In this document: in pieces, positions 49,043-58,288 of the stretch
Numbering within the stretch: position 1 is the first letter of the stretch
Layout: every line of letters starts with the position of its first letter
Assembly: GCA_030323305.1 (NCBI GenBank)
Contig: CP106741.1
Span: 625,001 to 689,000 of the forward strand
Reading direction: 5' to 3'
DNA length: 64,000 nucleotides
From: Paenibacillus sp. CC-CFT747
GTDB lineage: Bacteria > Bacillota > Bacilli > Paenibacillales > NBRC-103111
Position numbers and translations under genes: made by a program
Notes under the pieces: model-generated
The model's input: only the letters and a program-made list of their open reading frames with translations
Database searches by the model: none
What the model was told of the DNA's origin: nothing

Positions 49043-50977
49043 ATGCTGCTGCAGGCTGTCAACATTACCAAAAGCTACGGGGTCCGCCCCGTGCTGTCCC
49101 ATATATCCATTCAAGTCAACGAACGGGAAAAAATCGGGCTCGTCGGCGTAAACGGCGCCGGAAAATCTACGTTTCTACAAATTATTGCCGGGGAAATGTC
49201 GTACGATAGCGGCGAGATTTACAAAGCGAAAGAAACCCGTGTCGGTTATTTGGCCCAGAACAGCGGACTGGATTCCGACAAGACGATTTATGAGGAAATG
49301 CGCGAGGTTTTCTCCCACCTGCTCACGGCGGAGAAGGAGCTGCGCGGCTTGGAGCAGGCGATGTCGGATCCTGACCTGCTCGCCGACGAGAAGAAGTACA
49401 ACGAAACGATGAACCGCTATGCGGCCCGCTCGGAGTGGTTCCGGGAACAGGGCGGCTATGAGATCGAATCCAAAATCCGCAGCATCCTGCACGGGATGGG
49501 CTTCGGAAGCTTCCCCGCGGACACGGTCGTCTCTACGCTGAGCGGAGGCCAGAAAACGCGGCTAGCACTCGCCAAAATGCTCCTTCAAGAGCCGGATCTG
49601 CTCATGCTCGACGAGCCGACCAACCATCTCGACATCCAGACGCTGACGTGGCTGGAGGATTACCTGCGAGGCTATCCCGGCGCCATCCTGGTCGTCTCCC
49701 ACGACCGTTACTTTCTGGATGCGCTTGTCGGCACCATCTACGAGATTGAGCGCCATACGTCCAAGCGGTACACCGGCAACTACTCGCGTTATGTCGAAAC
49801 GAAAGCCGCCGAGTACGAGATTCAGATGAAGCAGTACGAGAAGCAGCAGGACGAGATCGCGAAGATGGAGGATTTTATCCAGAAGAACATCGTCCGTGCC
49901 TCCACCACGAAAAGAGCCCAGAGCCGGCGCAAGGCGCTGGACCGGATGGACCGCATCGACAAGCCTCTCGGCGAGCTGAAACGGGCCTCCTTCTCGTTCG
50001 AAATCGAGCAGACGACGGGCAAGGACGTCCTGAACGCCGAGAATCTGTCCGTTTCCTTCGACGGCACTACCCCGCTTTTCCGCCATGTGTCTTTTCAGCT
50101 GTCCCGCGGCGACACGGCCGCACTCATCGGCCCGAACGGGATCGGGAAGTCCACCCTGCTGAAGACACTCATCGGGGACCGCCGGCCGGACGCCGGGACC
50201 TTCAAGTGGGGAGCCAACGTCAAGCTCGGCTACTACGACCAGGAGCAGACCGGGTTGAATCCGGAGCGGGCCGTGCTGGATGAAGTGTGGAACGCTTTTC
50301 CTCATCTGGAAGAAGCGCGCATCCGGTCGGTGCTCGGGAGCTTCCTGTTCAGCGGGGAGGACGTTTTCAAGAAAATCGCCGGCCTAAGCGGCGGAGAGAA
50401 GGCCCGGGTGTCCCTGGCCAAGCTGATGCTTCAGAACGCCAACGTGCTCATTCTGGACGAGCCGACCAACCATTTGGACCTGTACAGCAAGGAAGTGCTG
50501 GAGGCCTCGCTTATGGACTACGAGGGCACCCTGCTCTTCATCTCCCACGACCGGTACTTCCTGAACAAAATGGCGGACCGCATCCTTGAGCTGAAGCCGG
50601 ACGGCGTGGAAGCCTATCTGGGCAACTACGACGATTACCTGGAGAAAAAGGCCGAGCTCGCCGCGATCGAAGCCGACCGGCTGGCCGCAGCCGCCGCCGT
50701 CGACAAGAAAGGCACCGCCCCTCCTGTCGAGAAGCCGACCGACTACGAGGCCGACAAAAAGGCGAAGCGGGAAGAACGCAGCCGCCAGCGGAGGCTGGAG
50801 CAGCTTGAGCAGGACATTGCCCGGCTAGAAAGTGAAATCGCCGCTCTCGAGGAAGAGCTGGCTTTACCGGAAGTGTACCAGGATTATATGCTCGTACAAG
50901 AGAAGAACCAGGCCATCGACGCCAAGAAGGCGGAGCTTCAGACCGGCTATGAAGAATGGGAACAGCTGTTGGCCTAA
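49043..50977 (+). CDS. ydiF: ABC-F family ATPase, YdiF-like
   Basis: A 644-residue soluble protein with two ABC ATPase domains and no membrane part. Walker A: GVNGAGKSTFL and GPNGIGKSTLL; signatures LSGGQKTRLALAKML and LSGGEKARVSLAKLM; Walker B ending LDEPTNHLD in both. The linker between the domains (RASTTKRAQSRRKALDRMDRI) and a C-terminal coiled coil match YdiF. ABC-F proteins act on ribosomes. The ATG at 49043 has GGAGGT. Location beside moaC and tsaD matches B. subtilis. Confidence 0.92.
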   Translation: MLLQAVNITKSYGVRPVLSHISIQVNEREKIGLVGVNGAGKSTFLQIIAGEMSYDSGEIYKAKETRVGYLAQNSGLDSDKTIYEEMREVFSHLLTAEKELRGLEQAMSDPDLLADEKKYNETMNRYAARSEWFREQGGYEIESKIRSILHGMGFGSFPADTVVSTLSGGQKTRLALAKMLLQEPDLLMLDEPTNHLDIQTLTWLEDYLRGYPGAILVVSHDRYFLDALVGTIYEIERHTSKRYTGNYSRYVETKAAEYEIQMKQYEKQQDEIAKMEDFIQKNIVRASTTKRAQSRRKALDRMDRIDKPLGELKRASFSFEIEQTTGKDVLNAENLSVSFDGTTPLFRHVSFQLSRGDTAALIGPNGIGKSTLLKTLIGDRRPDAGTFKWGANVKLGYYDQEQTGLNPERAVLDEVWNAFPHLEEARIRSVLGSFLFSGEDVFKKIAGLSGGEKARVSLAKLMLQNANVLILDEPTNHLDLYSKEVLEASLMDYEGTLLFISHDRYFLNKMADRILELKPDGVEAYLGNYDDYLEKKAELAAIEADRLAAAAAVDKKGTAPPVEKPTDYEADKKAKREERSRQRRLEQLEQDIARLESEIAALEEELALPEVYQDYMLVQEKNQAIDAKKAELQTGYEEWEQLLA

Positions 50978-51017
50978 AAAAGCAATGCCATTAATCTTTC
51001 CCCACTTAAAATTACCG

Positions 51018-51375
51018 TTATACACACAGGAACCCCTTGCGTATAACGGTTACGGGATAAAGTACCAAAGGGAGCTCCGATCTGGGGCTCCCTTTCTTGG
51101 TTATACCATAATGTTGGTTGCGCAAACGTTTACCTGGATAATCCCTTCCAGGAAGCAAACCATCGCCTTATCCACAGGGTTATCCCCATAATTACAGGGT
51201 CTTTAGGCCTTTTTGGACAAGGTTTTCCCGCTTCTCCACATAGTTATCCCCATTATTAACATTTTTCTTGGGAAAACTTATCCCGAACTAGCGGCAACGT
51301 TTAGGACCTACTCCCAAAAGGGTTTTCCCCATTTTGTCCACATTATACACAGGGGTGTGGATAACTATATCCACA
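51018..51375. promoter_or_regulatory. cluster of DnaA boxes between ydiF and leuA
   Basis: Perfect TTATNCACA boxes lie at 51018-51026 (+), 51168-51176 (+), 51343-51351 (+) and 51356-51364 (-). Single-mismatch copies lie at 51038-51046 (-), 51180-51188, 51232-51240, 51244-51252, 51334-51342 and 51367-51375. Ten boxes in 360 bp is far above chance. No dnaA or dnaN is nearby, so this is probably not oriC. It looks like a DnaA-box cluster that titrates DnaA or controls genes. Confidence 0.8.
51067..51095 (+). terminator. intrinsic terminator of ydiF
   Basis: AAAGGGAGC pairs with GCTCCCTTT around an 11-base loop, followed by CTTGGTT. It lies inside the DnaA-box cluster region. Confidence 0.7.
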
Positions 51376-52987
51376 CCCTTTTGAAACAGATTTTGAAGAA
51401 AAAGTTATGGCCAGAAATGAACCGGTGCCGCAAAGGATTCCCCGCTTTCTCCGCCTTGGCGTGAGGAACGAGGCCTTGGTTCCGGGCCGCCTGGTTGCAG
51501 GCCGCCAGGTAAGCCTGCGCCACGGCCAGCAGAATGTCCTGGTGCACCGCCGTTCCCCGGTAAGCCTGCCCTCCGGCCGCTATCGTGACCTCCGCTTCTC
51601 CCCGGCGGATTCTCCCGCCGATAGGGAGTGAAGCTCCATGTCGACGAATTCGACCGGGAACGGAACGGCCTGCTTGATGCAGCCGATGATGGCCTCAATC
51701 GGGCCTTTGCCGATGGCCGAGGAGCTCACCTGCTGCCCGGTCCCGTTGTACCGGACCACGGCGGAAGCCATCCGGCTCCGTTCGCTTCCGGACACGACCT
51801 GAACCTCGGTGAGGGTAAAGCTCTCCAGCGCTTCCTTCGTCACCGCTCCGGCCAGCCGCATCAGCTCTTCGTCAGTGACGACCTTCTGGGCGTCGGCTTT
51901 CTCCTTGAACCGGCGATAGATCTCCTCCATCTGCTCGTCGTTCACTTGGGCCCCCAGCTCCCCGATCCGGTGACGGATGGCATGACGGCCGGAATGCTTG
52001 CCCAGAATGATCATTTGGCGGGGAATGCCGAGCCGCTCCGGATCCATGATTTCGTAGGTGCTCCGGTTTTTCAGCAGGCCGTCCTGGTGAATACCCGCCT
52101 CGTGCTGAAAGGCGTTCCGTCCGACAATCGGCTTGTTGAACGCTATCGGGAAATGCATCGCCTGGCTGACCATCCGCGACGTGCGGTAAATCTCCTCCGC
52201 CGCTATGCCCGTTTCCGCCCCAAGCGCCGCCCCTTCGTTTCGATCGCCATCACCAGCTCCTCGAGGAGCAGTTGCCGGCTCTCTCCCCGATTCCGTTCAC
52301 GGTCACCTCCACCTGCGTCGCTCCGTTGCGGATCGCCGCGAGACTGTTCGCGACCGCGAGCCCCAGGTCATTGTGGCAGTGGGCACTGTACTCGACGGTC
52401 TCCCCGCCCCTTACCTTCTCCCGTACCGTGCGGAACACTTGGCCGTATTCCTCCGGCAGTGCATAGCCCACGGTATCCGGGATGTTGATGATGGTGGCCC
52501 CTTCGGCAATGACGGCTTCGACCATCTCGAGCAGAAATTCCTCTCCCGTCCGCGTGGCGTCCATCGGGGAGAACTCGATTCGTTCCACAAACTGCTTGGC
52601 GTAAGCGACCATCTCACGAGCCGTCCGGATCACCTGCTCCCGGGATTTGCGCAGCTGAAAATCCAGGTGGATGTCCGACGAGGAAAGAAACATATGCAGG
52701 CGCCGGGTCGCCGCGTCCTCGGTGGCCCGGACGGCGGCGTCAATGTCTCCCTTAACGGCGCGGGCGAAGCCGCATATTTCTACGGCAGGCAGCAGCCGGG
52801 ATATTTGCCGGACCGCCTCGAATTCCCCAAGGCTGGAGACCGGAAACCCGGGCTCGATGACGTCCACGCCAAGCCGGGCGAGCTGAAGCGCGATCCTCAC
52901 TTTCTCTTCGGGGGCCAGGGAAGCGCCCGGCGCCTGCTCTCCGTCTCGTAACGTCGTGTCAAAAATGCGGATGCGGTTCATGCTCAT
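51365..52987 (-). CDS. leuA: 2-isopropylmalate synthase (two frameshifts)
   Basis: The first step of leucine synthesis: acetyl-CoA plus 2-oxoisovalerate. The N-terminal TIM barrel has RIFDTTLRDGEQAPGASL, EYSAHCHNDLGLAVANSLAA and VTVNGIGERAGNC; then FNKPIVGRNAFQHEAGIHQDGLL; the C-terminal leucine-sensing domain includes ESFTLTEVQVVSGS. Breaks occur near 52245 and in a G run near 51600; the last frame ends at 51365, touching the DnaA boxes. GGAAGAG precedes the start. Two leucine T-boxes lie upstream. No other leu/ilv gene is adjacent. Confidence 0.93.
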
Positions 52988-53026
52988 CTCTTCCTTTCGA
53001 ATGGGATTTTTGGTTAGCTTGGTATA

Positions 53027-53365
53027 CAAAAAAGCCTGCCGTCTCGTAAGAGACGACAGGCTGTAAACCCGACGCGGTACCACTCTCGTTGATTCAGGGC
53101 AACCTGAATCCGCTCGTTCGCCGCCGGGCCCTCTTTTGGCGTCCGCCCCCTTCGTAATAGACAGAAAAGGGACTGACAGCCTTAAAGGTTGCTTCGGCGG
53201 CGATGCCTGGTAACGGCGGCAAACCGGGATCACTTAACACCTTACGGCTTTCGGCGATCCAGCTCCCGGGCGAGATTCGGTATGGCCTTGCGCTGCGTCG
53301 CACCCTCCCGCAGCTCTCTTAAGCAAAGGCCATTCCTACTGCTCCCGTTCTACGCTTGCTTGACT
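53027..53365 (-). ncRNA. T-box leader 1 (leucine), proximal to leuA
   Basis: The stem I region has AGAGAGCTGCGGG and GGTGCGACGCAG. The specifier is read as CTC (Leu) at 53272-53274, before GCCCGGGAGC. The T-box motif AACGAGAGTGGTACCGCG is at 53073-53090 (minus). The terminator at 53033-53062 (AGCCTGCCGTCTC and its complement, then six T) lies about 40 bp before the leuA ATG. Uncharged tRNA-Leu should favour the antiterminator. Confidence 0.9.
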
Positions 53366-53516
53366 ATTTTCCCTTCCCTAGATAACCGGCTTCGCCGTCC
53401 GCCGAACGGAAATGTTCGCCGAGGGGAAGAGCCACTTCCGGCTATGACGTTCCTCGGAAGGGAAGCCTTTATCTAGTGGTAGGGCCTTTTCGAGGATGGC
53501 ATTGCCCATCCCAATT
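53366..53516 (-). other. spacer between the two T-boxes
   Basis: I see no good promoter here on the minus strand, so T-box 1 is probably reached only by transcription through T-box 2. CTAGATAA and TTATCTAG at its two ends could pair. Confidence 0.4.
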
Positions 53517-53915
53517 AAAAAGCCTGTCGTCTCTTCAAGAGACGACAGGCTTAGCCATCGCGGTACCACTCTCGTTGACCCGCCCAGGGCGGATCCCCTT
53601 ATCGGCTCGGCCGGCGGTTGTCTTACCCGTCAAGCTTCGCCCGCCCGATTACGGAGGCTGCCCGTCAGAACGTGAGACCCGGCTTGCCGAGCTGCTGGAC
53701 TGGCCATCCTGCCGAAATCCGTGAGGATTCCGGACGGCTGCCCGCTCGTCGTTCGGCCGGCAAGCCGAAGTGGCTTGCGGACCTGCCGCGTGTTCCGTTC
53801 TGCCGCTCCCGGGTGAGTTCAGGGTTCCTTCGTCTGCGTCGCACCTTCCCGCAGCTCTCTGATCAAAAGGCTGTCACCTTACTGCTCCCGTTCCCAGCGT
53901 TTGGCTATTTGAATT
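53517..53915 (-). ncRNA. T-box leader 2 (leucine), distal
   Basis: Stem I has GGGAGCAGTA, AGAGAGCTGCGGG and GGTGCGACGCAG. The specifier is CTC (Leu) at 53815-53817 in GAACTCACCCGGGAG. The T-box motif AACGAGAGTGGTACCGCG is at 53560-53577. The terminator AGCCTGTCGTCTC with its complement and T5 is at 53517-53552. It is nearly identical to T-box 1 in the terminator and T-box motif, which suggests duplication. Confidence 0.9.
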
Positions 53916-53922
53916 GTTGTTG

Positions 53923-53951
53923 ATTATAATATGCCGCTTGCGGCCTGTCAA
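53923..53951 (-). promoter_or_regulatory. strong sigma-A promoter for the T-box/leuA transcript
   Basis: A perfect TTGACA (53946-53951) and perfect TATAAT (53923-53928) on the minus strand, spaced 17 bases. It lies between the tsaD stop and T-box 2. Confidence 0.88.
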
Positions 53952-53970
53952 TACATGCAAAAAGAATGGG

Positions 53971-55020
53971 CTACTGCACCGACCAGTCCTCCAGGGAGAG
54001 GGACGGCTCGGCTTTCAGGTAAGGGGGCGCGAATTGGCCGCGCTCCCACTTCAGGAAAGCCGCGGCGCCGATCATGGCGGCGTTGTCGGTGCAGAGGCTG
54101 AGCGGCGGGACGAGAAGCGGGATCCCGCCCTCCGCGCAGCGCTCCTCCAGGCGGGTACGGAGGCCGCGGTTCGCCGCCACGCCTCCGGCCAGCAGCAGCT
54201 GCCGGGAGCCGGTCTCCCGGACGGCGCGGATCGCTTTCTCCGTGAGGACGTCGAGGACGGACTCCTGAAAGCCCCGCGCCACCTGGTCCGCCGGCAGCTC
54301 CACGCCCTTCATGCGCGCCGTGTTGAGAGCCGCCAGTACCGCCGATTTCAGCCCGCTGAAGCTGAAATCGTACGATTCCGGCTCCAGCCAGGCGCGCGGC
54401 AGCGGCAGCGCGGTGTCCGCCTCTGCGGCGAGCCGGTCGACATGCGGCCCGCCGGGATACGGCAGGCCGAGCGCCCGCGCGACCTTGTCGTAGGCCTCGC
54501 CGGCGGCATCGTCACGTGTGCGGCCGATGATGCGGAAGCGGCCCGGCGCTTCGACGTGCACGAGCTCGGTGTGGCCGCCGGAGACGACCAGCGCGAGGAG
54601 CGGATACTCCAGCTCGTGAACGAGAGCGTTCGCGTAGATGTGGCCCGCAATGTGATGCACGCCGATCAGCGGCAGCCCGAGCGTCGAGGCGAGCGACTTG
54701 GCGGCCACGAGCCCGATGAGCAGGGCTCCGACCAGACCGGGGCCCTGCGTCACGGCGATCGCCGACAGGTCGCCGAGCCCGAGCCCGGCCTCGCGGACCG
54801 CCTGCTCGATAATGAGCGTGATCGACTCCACGTGCTTGCGCGAAGCGACCTCGGGCACGACGCCTCCGAAGGCTTTATGGGTTTCGATTTGGCTGGAGAC
54901 CACATTGGAGCGGATGACCTTGCCGTCCTCTATGACGGCTACCGAGGTTTCATCGCAGCTTGTCTCCAGCGCCAGTATATAGCAGGGCCGGCCGGACCGG
55001 TCCCGGGTGTTCATCCTCAT
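53971..55020 (-). CDS. tsaD: tRNA N6-adenosine threonylcarbamoyltransferase TsaD
   Basis: An intact 349-residue protein (formerly Gcp), the catalytic subunit for t6A37 in tRNAs reading ANN codons. It has ILALETSCDETSVAV, the metal site GVHHIAGHIYANAL, and ALVVSGGHTELVHV, ending with SLCTDNAAMIGAAA. It works with TsaB and TsaE encoded just upstream. In B. subtilis the gene lies next to ydiF; here leuA stands between. Confidence 0.96.
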   Translation of the reverse strand: MRMNTRDRSGRPCYILALETSCDETSVAVIEDGKVIRSNVVSSQIETHKAFGGVVPEVASRKHVESITLIIEQAVREAGLGLGDLSAIAVTQGPGLVGALLIGLVAAKSLASTLGLPLIGVHHIAGHIYANALVHELEYPLLALVVSGGHTELVHVEAPGRFRIIGRTRDDAAGEAYDKVARALGLPYPGGPHVDRLAAEADTALPLPRAWLEPESYDFSFSGLKSAVLAALNTARMKGVELPADQVARGFQESVLDVLTEKAIRAVRETGSRQLLLAGGVAANRGLRTRLEERCAEGGIPLLVPPLSLCTDNAAMIGAAAFLKWERGQFAPPYLKAEPSLSLEDWSVQ

Positions 55021-55083
55021 GGCTATCGCTCACTCTCTGTAAGAAACCGGGGAAGGCCGTCTTGTTCGCTCCGGCCCTCCCCG

Positions 55084-55575
55084 TTAGGATTGTGGATGGT
55101 ACTTCTCCAGCTCCGCCCACATGATCAAAGCATCCTCGTTATTATCCGTATAATAGCCTTTGCGCACTCCTACGGAACGGAAACCCATTTTGACATAGAG
55201 GTTCTGGGCGACCACGTTCGTCACGCGGACCTCCAGCGTCATTTTGGCCGCTCCCATGAAGCTGGCCGTTTTCTGAAGCTCCGCCACGAGGCGTTCCCCC
55301 AGCTTGCGGCCGCGGAAGGGGGCCCGGACGGCGATATTCGTAATGTGGGCTTCATCCATGATGAGCCACATGCCGGCATACCCGGCGATGACACCGTCCA
55401 CCTCCATGACCATGTAATGGGCAAAATGGTTGTTGACCAGCTCATTGTAGAAGGCTCCCGCCGACCAGGGAGTCGGAAAGGCCTCCTGCTCAATCTCGCA
55501 TATGGTGTCGATGTCGTTCAGCTTCATGGCGCGGAACGTCAGTTGAAAGCCCTCGTCAGGCACGATCTGCTCCAC
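55084..55575 (-). CDS. rimI: ribosomal protein S18-alanine N-acetyltransferase RimI-like
   Basis: An intact 163-residue GNAT acetyltransferase. The N-terminus FRAMKLNDIDTICEIEQEAFPTPWS and acetyl-CoA loop VRAPFRGRKLGERLVAEL are typical, with VRVTNVVAQNLYVKMGFRSVG at the C-terminus. It overlaps the end of tsaB by 20 bp. Confidence 0.92.
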   Translation of the reverse strand: MEQIVPDEGFQLTFRAMKLNDIDTICEIEQEAFPTPWSAGAFYNELVNNHFAHYMVMEVDGVIAGYAGMWLIMDEAHITNIAVRAPFRGRKLGERLVAELQKTASFMGAAKMTLEVRVTNVVAQNLYVKMGFRSVGVRKGYYTDNNEDALIMWAELEKYHPQS

Positions 55576-56536
55576 CCGGCACCTCCCCGCCGCCGCTCTT
55601 GGCCAGAAGGTTAACCTCGGCCTCCGCGAGCTGAGTGTAATTCGGCACGATCCCGTGTGGATCGCGGCTGTAATCCCCTAGCTGCTCCTTAATCCGGGCG
55701 AGCCTCCCAATGGAATAAGCACGGATGTCCTGGCCGAATGCCTGCACCTCGGCGGACAGTCCAGCCGCAAGCCGCTCGGCGAAAGTGCCGAAGCCGGCCG
55801 TTTCGCAAACCAGCAGGATCCGGTCCGGACGGTGTTCGTCGGCGAGCCGGAGCAGCCGCTCCGTCCAGTCCTCCATGCGCCGGATGCCGTCCTCGGCAAG
55901 CCGCGTCCATCCGCCGCCGGCCGCCGCCCGGTCACCTGCATCCGAAACGCGGACGGCTCCCGGTTCCGGCGCGGCCTGTAGGGCCGCAGCGGCAGATGCC
56001 GGTACAACCGATGCCCCTTCGGAAGAAACGGACAAGGGCGTCCCGGGACCATACGCCAGCTCGAAAAGCCCCGTATACGCCTGGGCCCGGCGGGCATCCA
56101 TCAGGGGAACAATCCACAGCTTTCCGCCGGCTTCGTCCGTTCGCTCCCCCTCCGGTTCCGCATCGGAGCCGGCCGTCTGCCCTTCCACCGGGGTCCCGTA
56201 AGCCAACGCCTCCAGGCTCGAAACGCCGATCACCGGCCTCCCCAAAGCCCAGGCCATCGTCTTCGCTACGGTTACCCCTATGCGTACCCCGGTATAGGAG
56301 CCTGGGCCTAGCCCCGCGGCGAAGCCCGCCAAATCCGCCGGCCTCATGCCATGGGTTTCGAGCAGGGCGTCGATCATCGGGTTCAAATAAAGCGAGTGGT
56401 TGCGTTCCGCCTGCTCGGTACGCTCTTCGATCAGCCGGCCGCCCTCCATCAGCGCTATCGTCATGCAGGCGGTCGAGGTATCCATGGCCAGCCAGCGGCC
56501 GGCCGGTGCTTGTGTTGTCGTCACGGTGTCGTTCAT
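55556..56536 (-). CDS. tsaB: TsaB, t6A biosynthesis partner
   Basis: A TsaD-like ASKHA protein of about 326 residues: WLAMDTSTACMTIALMEGG, ERNHSLYLNPMIDALL, GFAAGLGPGSYTGVRIGV. The middle (residues 140-230) is longer and richer in Ala/Gly/Glu than usual. The ATG at 56536 overlaps the tsaE stop. It supports TsaD in forming threonylcarbamoyl-adenosine. Confidence 0.93.
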   Translation of the reverse strand: MNDTVTTTQAPAGRWLAMDTSTACMTIALMEGGRLIEERTEQAERNHSLYLNPMIDALLETHGMRPADLAGFAAGLGPGSYTGVRIGVTVAKTMAWALGRPVIGVSSLEALAYGTPVEGQTAGSDAEPEGERTDEAGGKLWIVPLMDARRAQAYTGLFELAYGPGTPLSVSSEGASVVPASAAAALQAAPEPGAVRVSDAGDRAAAGGGWTRLAEDGIRRMEDWTERLLRLADEHRPDRILLVCETAGFGTFAERLAAGLSAEVQAFGQDIRAYSIGRLARIKEQLGDYSRDPHGIVPNYTQLAEAEVNLLAKSGGGEVPGGADRA

Positions 56537-57017
56537 ATCAGCAATCCGTTCTCCTTCAGGCGGCGGCACCAGTCCGTGTAGGGAAGTCCCCGCGGGGTCA
56601 GGCGGAAAAGCCTGTCGTCCGGCCCCTTGTTCTCGATGTAGACGGCCAAGTGATCCTCCGGCATCCACTCGCCGATCAAGCTGGCCCATTCCACTACGGT
56701 CAGCCCGCCTCCATAGAAATATTCGTCCAGCCCGAGCTCTCCGGCTTCTTCGGAGGAGAGGCGGTAGACGTCCATATGATAAAGGGAAACTCGGTTCCCT
56801 CGTATTCCTTAATGATGGTAAACGTCGGGCTGTTTACCGTATCCGTCACGCCGAGCGCCCGGGCGGCGGCCTGCGAGAACGCGGTTTTGCCCGCGCCGAG
56901 GTCTCCGTCCAGCGCCCATACCGTACCGGGGACGGCCAGCTCCGCCAAGGCGCGGGCCAGGCGTGCCGTGTCCTCCAGCCCGTGCGATTCGTAGAGGAAG
57001 ACCCGCGGTTCGTCCAT
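56533..57017 (-). CDS. tsaE: TsaE, t6A biosynthesis ATPase (one frameshift)
   Basis: A P-loop protein of about 160 residues. Walker A GDLGAGKTAFSQ and the family block SPTFTIIKEYEG are in the first frame; PLYHMDVYRLSSEEAGELGLDEYF and VVEWASLIG in the second. One C missing from a CCC run at about 56790 explains the break. It is an essential gene in many bacteria, so the break is probably a consensus error. Confidence 0.92.
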
Positions 57018-57247
57018 GGTCTGCAGCTCCTTTGCGAGTTGGGGTTCTTAATTCGGAAGATAGGATGTTCTGAAGATAGACCGTACCGATCGGAATAGAG
57101 CCGCACGCGGATCAGGCCCGCACATACGGACGCCCCCGGCTTGAGCCGGGGGACGAAGAAAGCCGCCTGCGGCTTGGAAGCCTATCCGACCCACGTTCGT
57201 TCGGGGCCCGGAAGCTTCTTTCGGGCCCACCGTAAGGTCTCTTCGGG
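57018..57247. other. gap between thiL and tsaE with three hairpins
   Basis: Perfect or near-perfect palindromes at 57133-57152 (CCCCCGGC/GCCGGGGG), 57159-57175 (AAGCCG/CGGCTT) and 57206-57230 (GGGCCCG/CGGGCCC). None has a T run. They may be processing signals in the thiL-tsaE mRNA. No gene is seen. Confidence 0.5.
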
Positions 57248-58288
57248 CTAGCCGAAATGGTTGTAGCCCGACTTGGCGACCCGCCTCTCCTCCCCGTCGA
57301 TTCCGACGAGCCGGACCCCGGCAAAGGCCGAGGTCGCCGTGCCGATGCGGAAGAACGGCAGCCCTTCCGCGGCGAAGGCTTCGGCTGTGGCGGCCACCGC
57401 TTCTTCCGGCAGGGTGCCGAGCAGGACGTAGTCCTCGCCGCCGGTCAGGATCCACTCCAGCGCGCTCGCGCCGACGGCATCGGCATAGGCCTTAAGCTCC
57501 GGGGCGACCGGGATATCGGCCTCCCGCAGCAGCAGGCCGCAGCCGGACGCTTCGGCGATTTCCCACGCCTCGCTCGACAGGCCGTCGCTGATGTCGTTCA
57601 GCGCGGGAGCGGCTCCGCCCGCGAGCAGCCGGCGCCCGGCCGCTACGCTCGGCTCCGGCCGGCGGTGCGCCGCCACGAGCCCTCTCACCGGAGGAGGGAA
57701 CTCCTCCTCCGGGACAGGCTCGTCTGCGGCTGCCTCCGGCCGGGCGCCCGCGGCAAGCAGCGCGTGCAGCCCCGCCGCCGAGCGGCCCGGCCAGCCGGTG
57801 ACGAACACCGCGTCACCGGGCCGGGCGGCGGAGCGGAGCAGCGCGCGGCCGGGCTCGACCTCGCCGGTCACGGTCACGGTGACCGTGAGCCCTCCGGGCG
57901 TCGAGGTCGTGTCCCCGCCGGCTAGGGCGACGCCGTAGCGGTCCGCGCAGGCGTAGAGGCCCGCGTAGAGCTCGCGCAGCCGGTCCGCCGGCACGGAAGC
58001 CGGCACGGTGAGCGCGACCAGCGCGGTGCGCGGGACGGCACCCATGGCGGCCATATCGCTGACGTTCGAGGCCACGGCCTTCCAGCCGATGTCATATAGG
58101 GACATCGTCTTGGAGTTGAAGTGCACATCCTGCACCATCGTGTCGCACGAGAGCACCAGGTGCATGCCGGGAGTGAGCTCCGTCACCGCGGCGTCGTCGC
58201 CGATCCCGACGACAAGATGGGTCTCCGCGACCGTCCTTCGGCCGGGCGGACGATCCGTCAAATGCCGGATCAGGGCAAACTCTTCCAC
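57248..58288 (-). CDS. thiL: thiamine-monophosphate kinase
   Basis: An intact 346-residue protein, making thiamine diphosphate from the monophosphate. Motifs: GIGDDAAV, VLSCDTMVQDVHF, WKAVASNVSDMAAMGAVP, LAGGDTTSTPGGL, LNDISDGLSSEAWEIAEAS. It begins the thiL-tsaE-tsaB-rimI-tsaD run seen in B. subtilis (thiL-ydiB-ydiC-rimI-tsaD). Confidence 0.95.
   Translation of the reverse strand: MEEFALIRHLTDRPPGRRTVAETHLVVGIGDDAAVTELTPGMHLVLSCDTMVQDVHFNSKTMSLYDIGWKAVASNVSDMAAMGAVPRTALVALTVPASVPADRLRELYAGLYACADRYGVALAGGDTTSTPGGLTVTVTVTGEVEPGRALLRSAARPGDAVFVTGWPGRSAAGLHALLAAGARPEAAADEPVPEEEFPPPVRGLVAAHRRPEPSVAAGRRLLAGGAAPALNDISDGLSSEAWEIAEASGCGLLLREADIPVAPELKAYADAVGASALEWILTGGEDYVLLGTLPEEAVAATAEAFAAEGLPFFRIGTATSAFAGVRLVGIDGEERRVAKSGYNHFG

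Noticed and set aside
51018-51375. Replication origin (oriC)
   Set aside because: Despite many DnaA boxes there is no dnaA, dnaN or rpmH nearby, and the region lies between ydiF and leuA.
53914-55614. Long plus-strand frame of 566 codons
   Set aside because: It is antisense to tsaD and rimI, which have unmistakable motifs. It is Arg/Ala/His-rich, as is usual for shadow frames.
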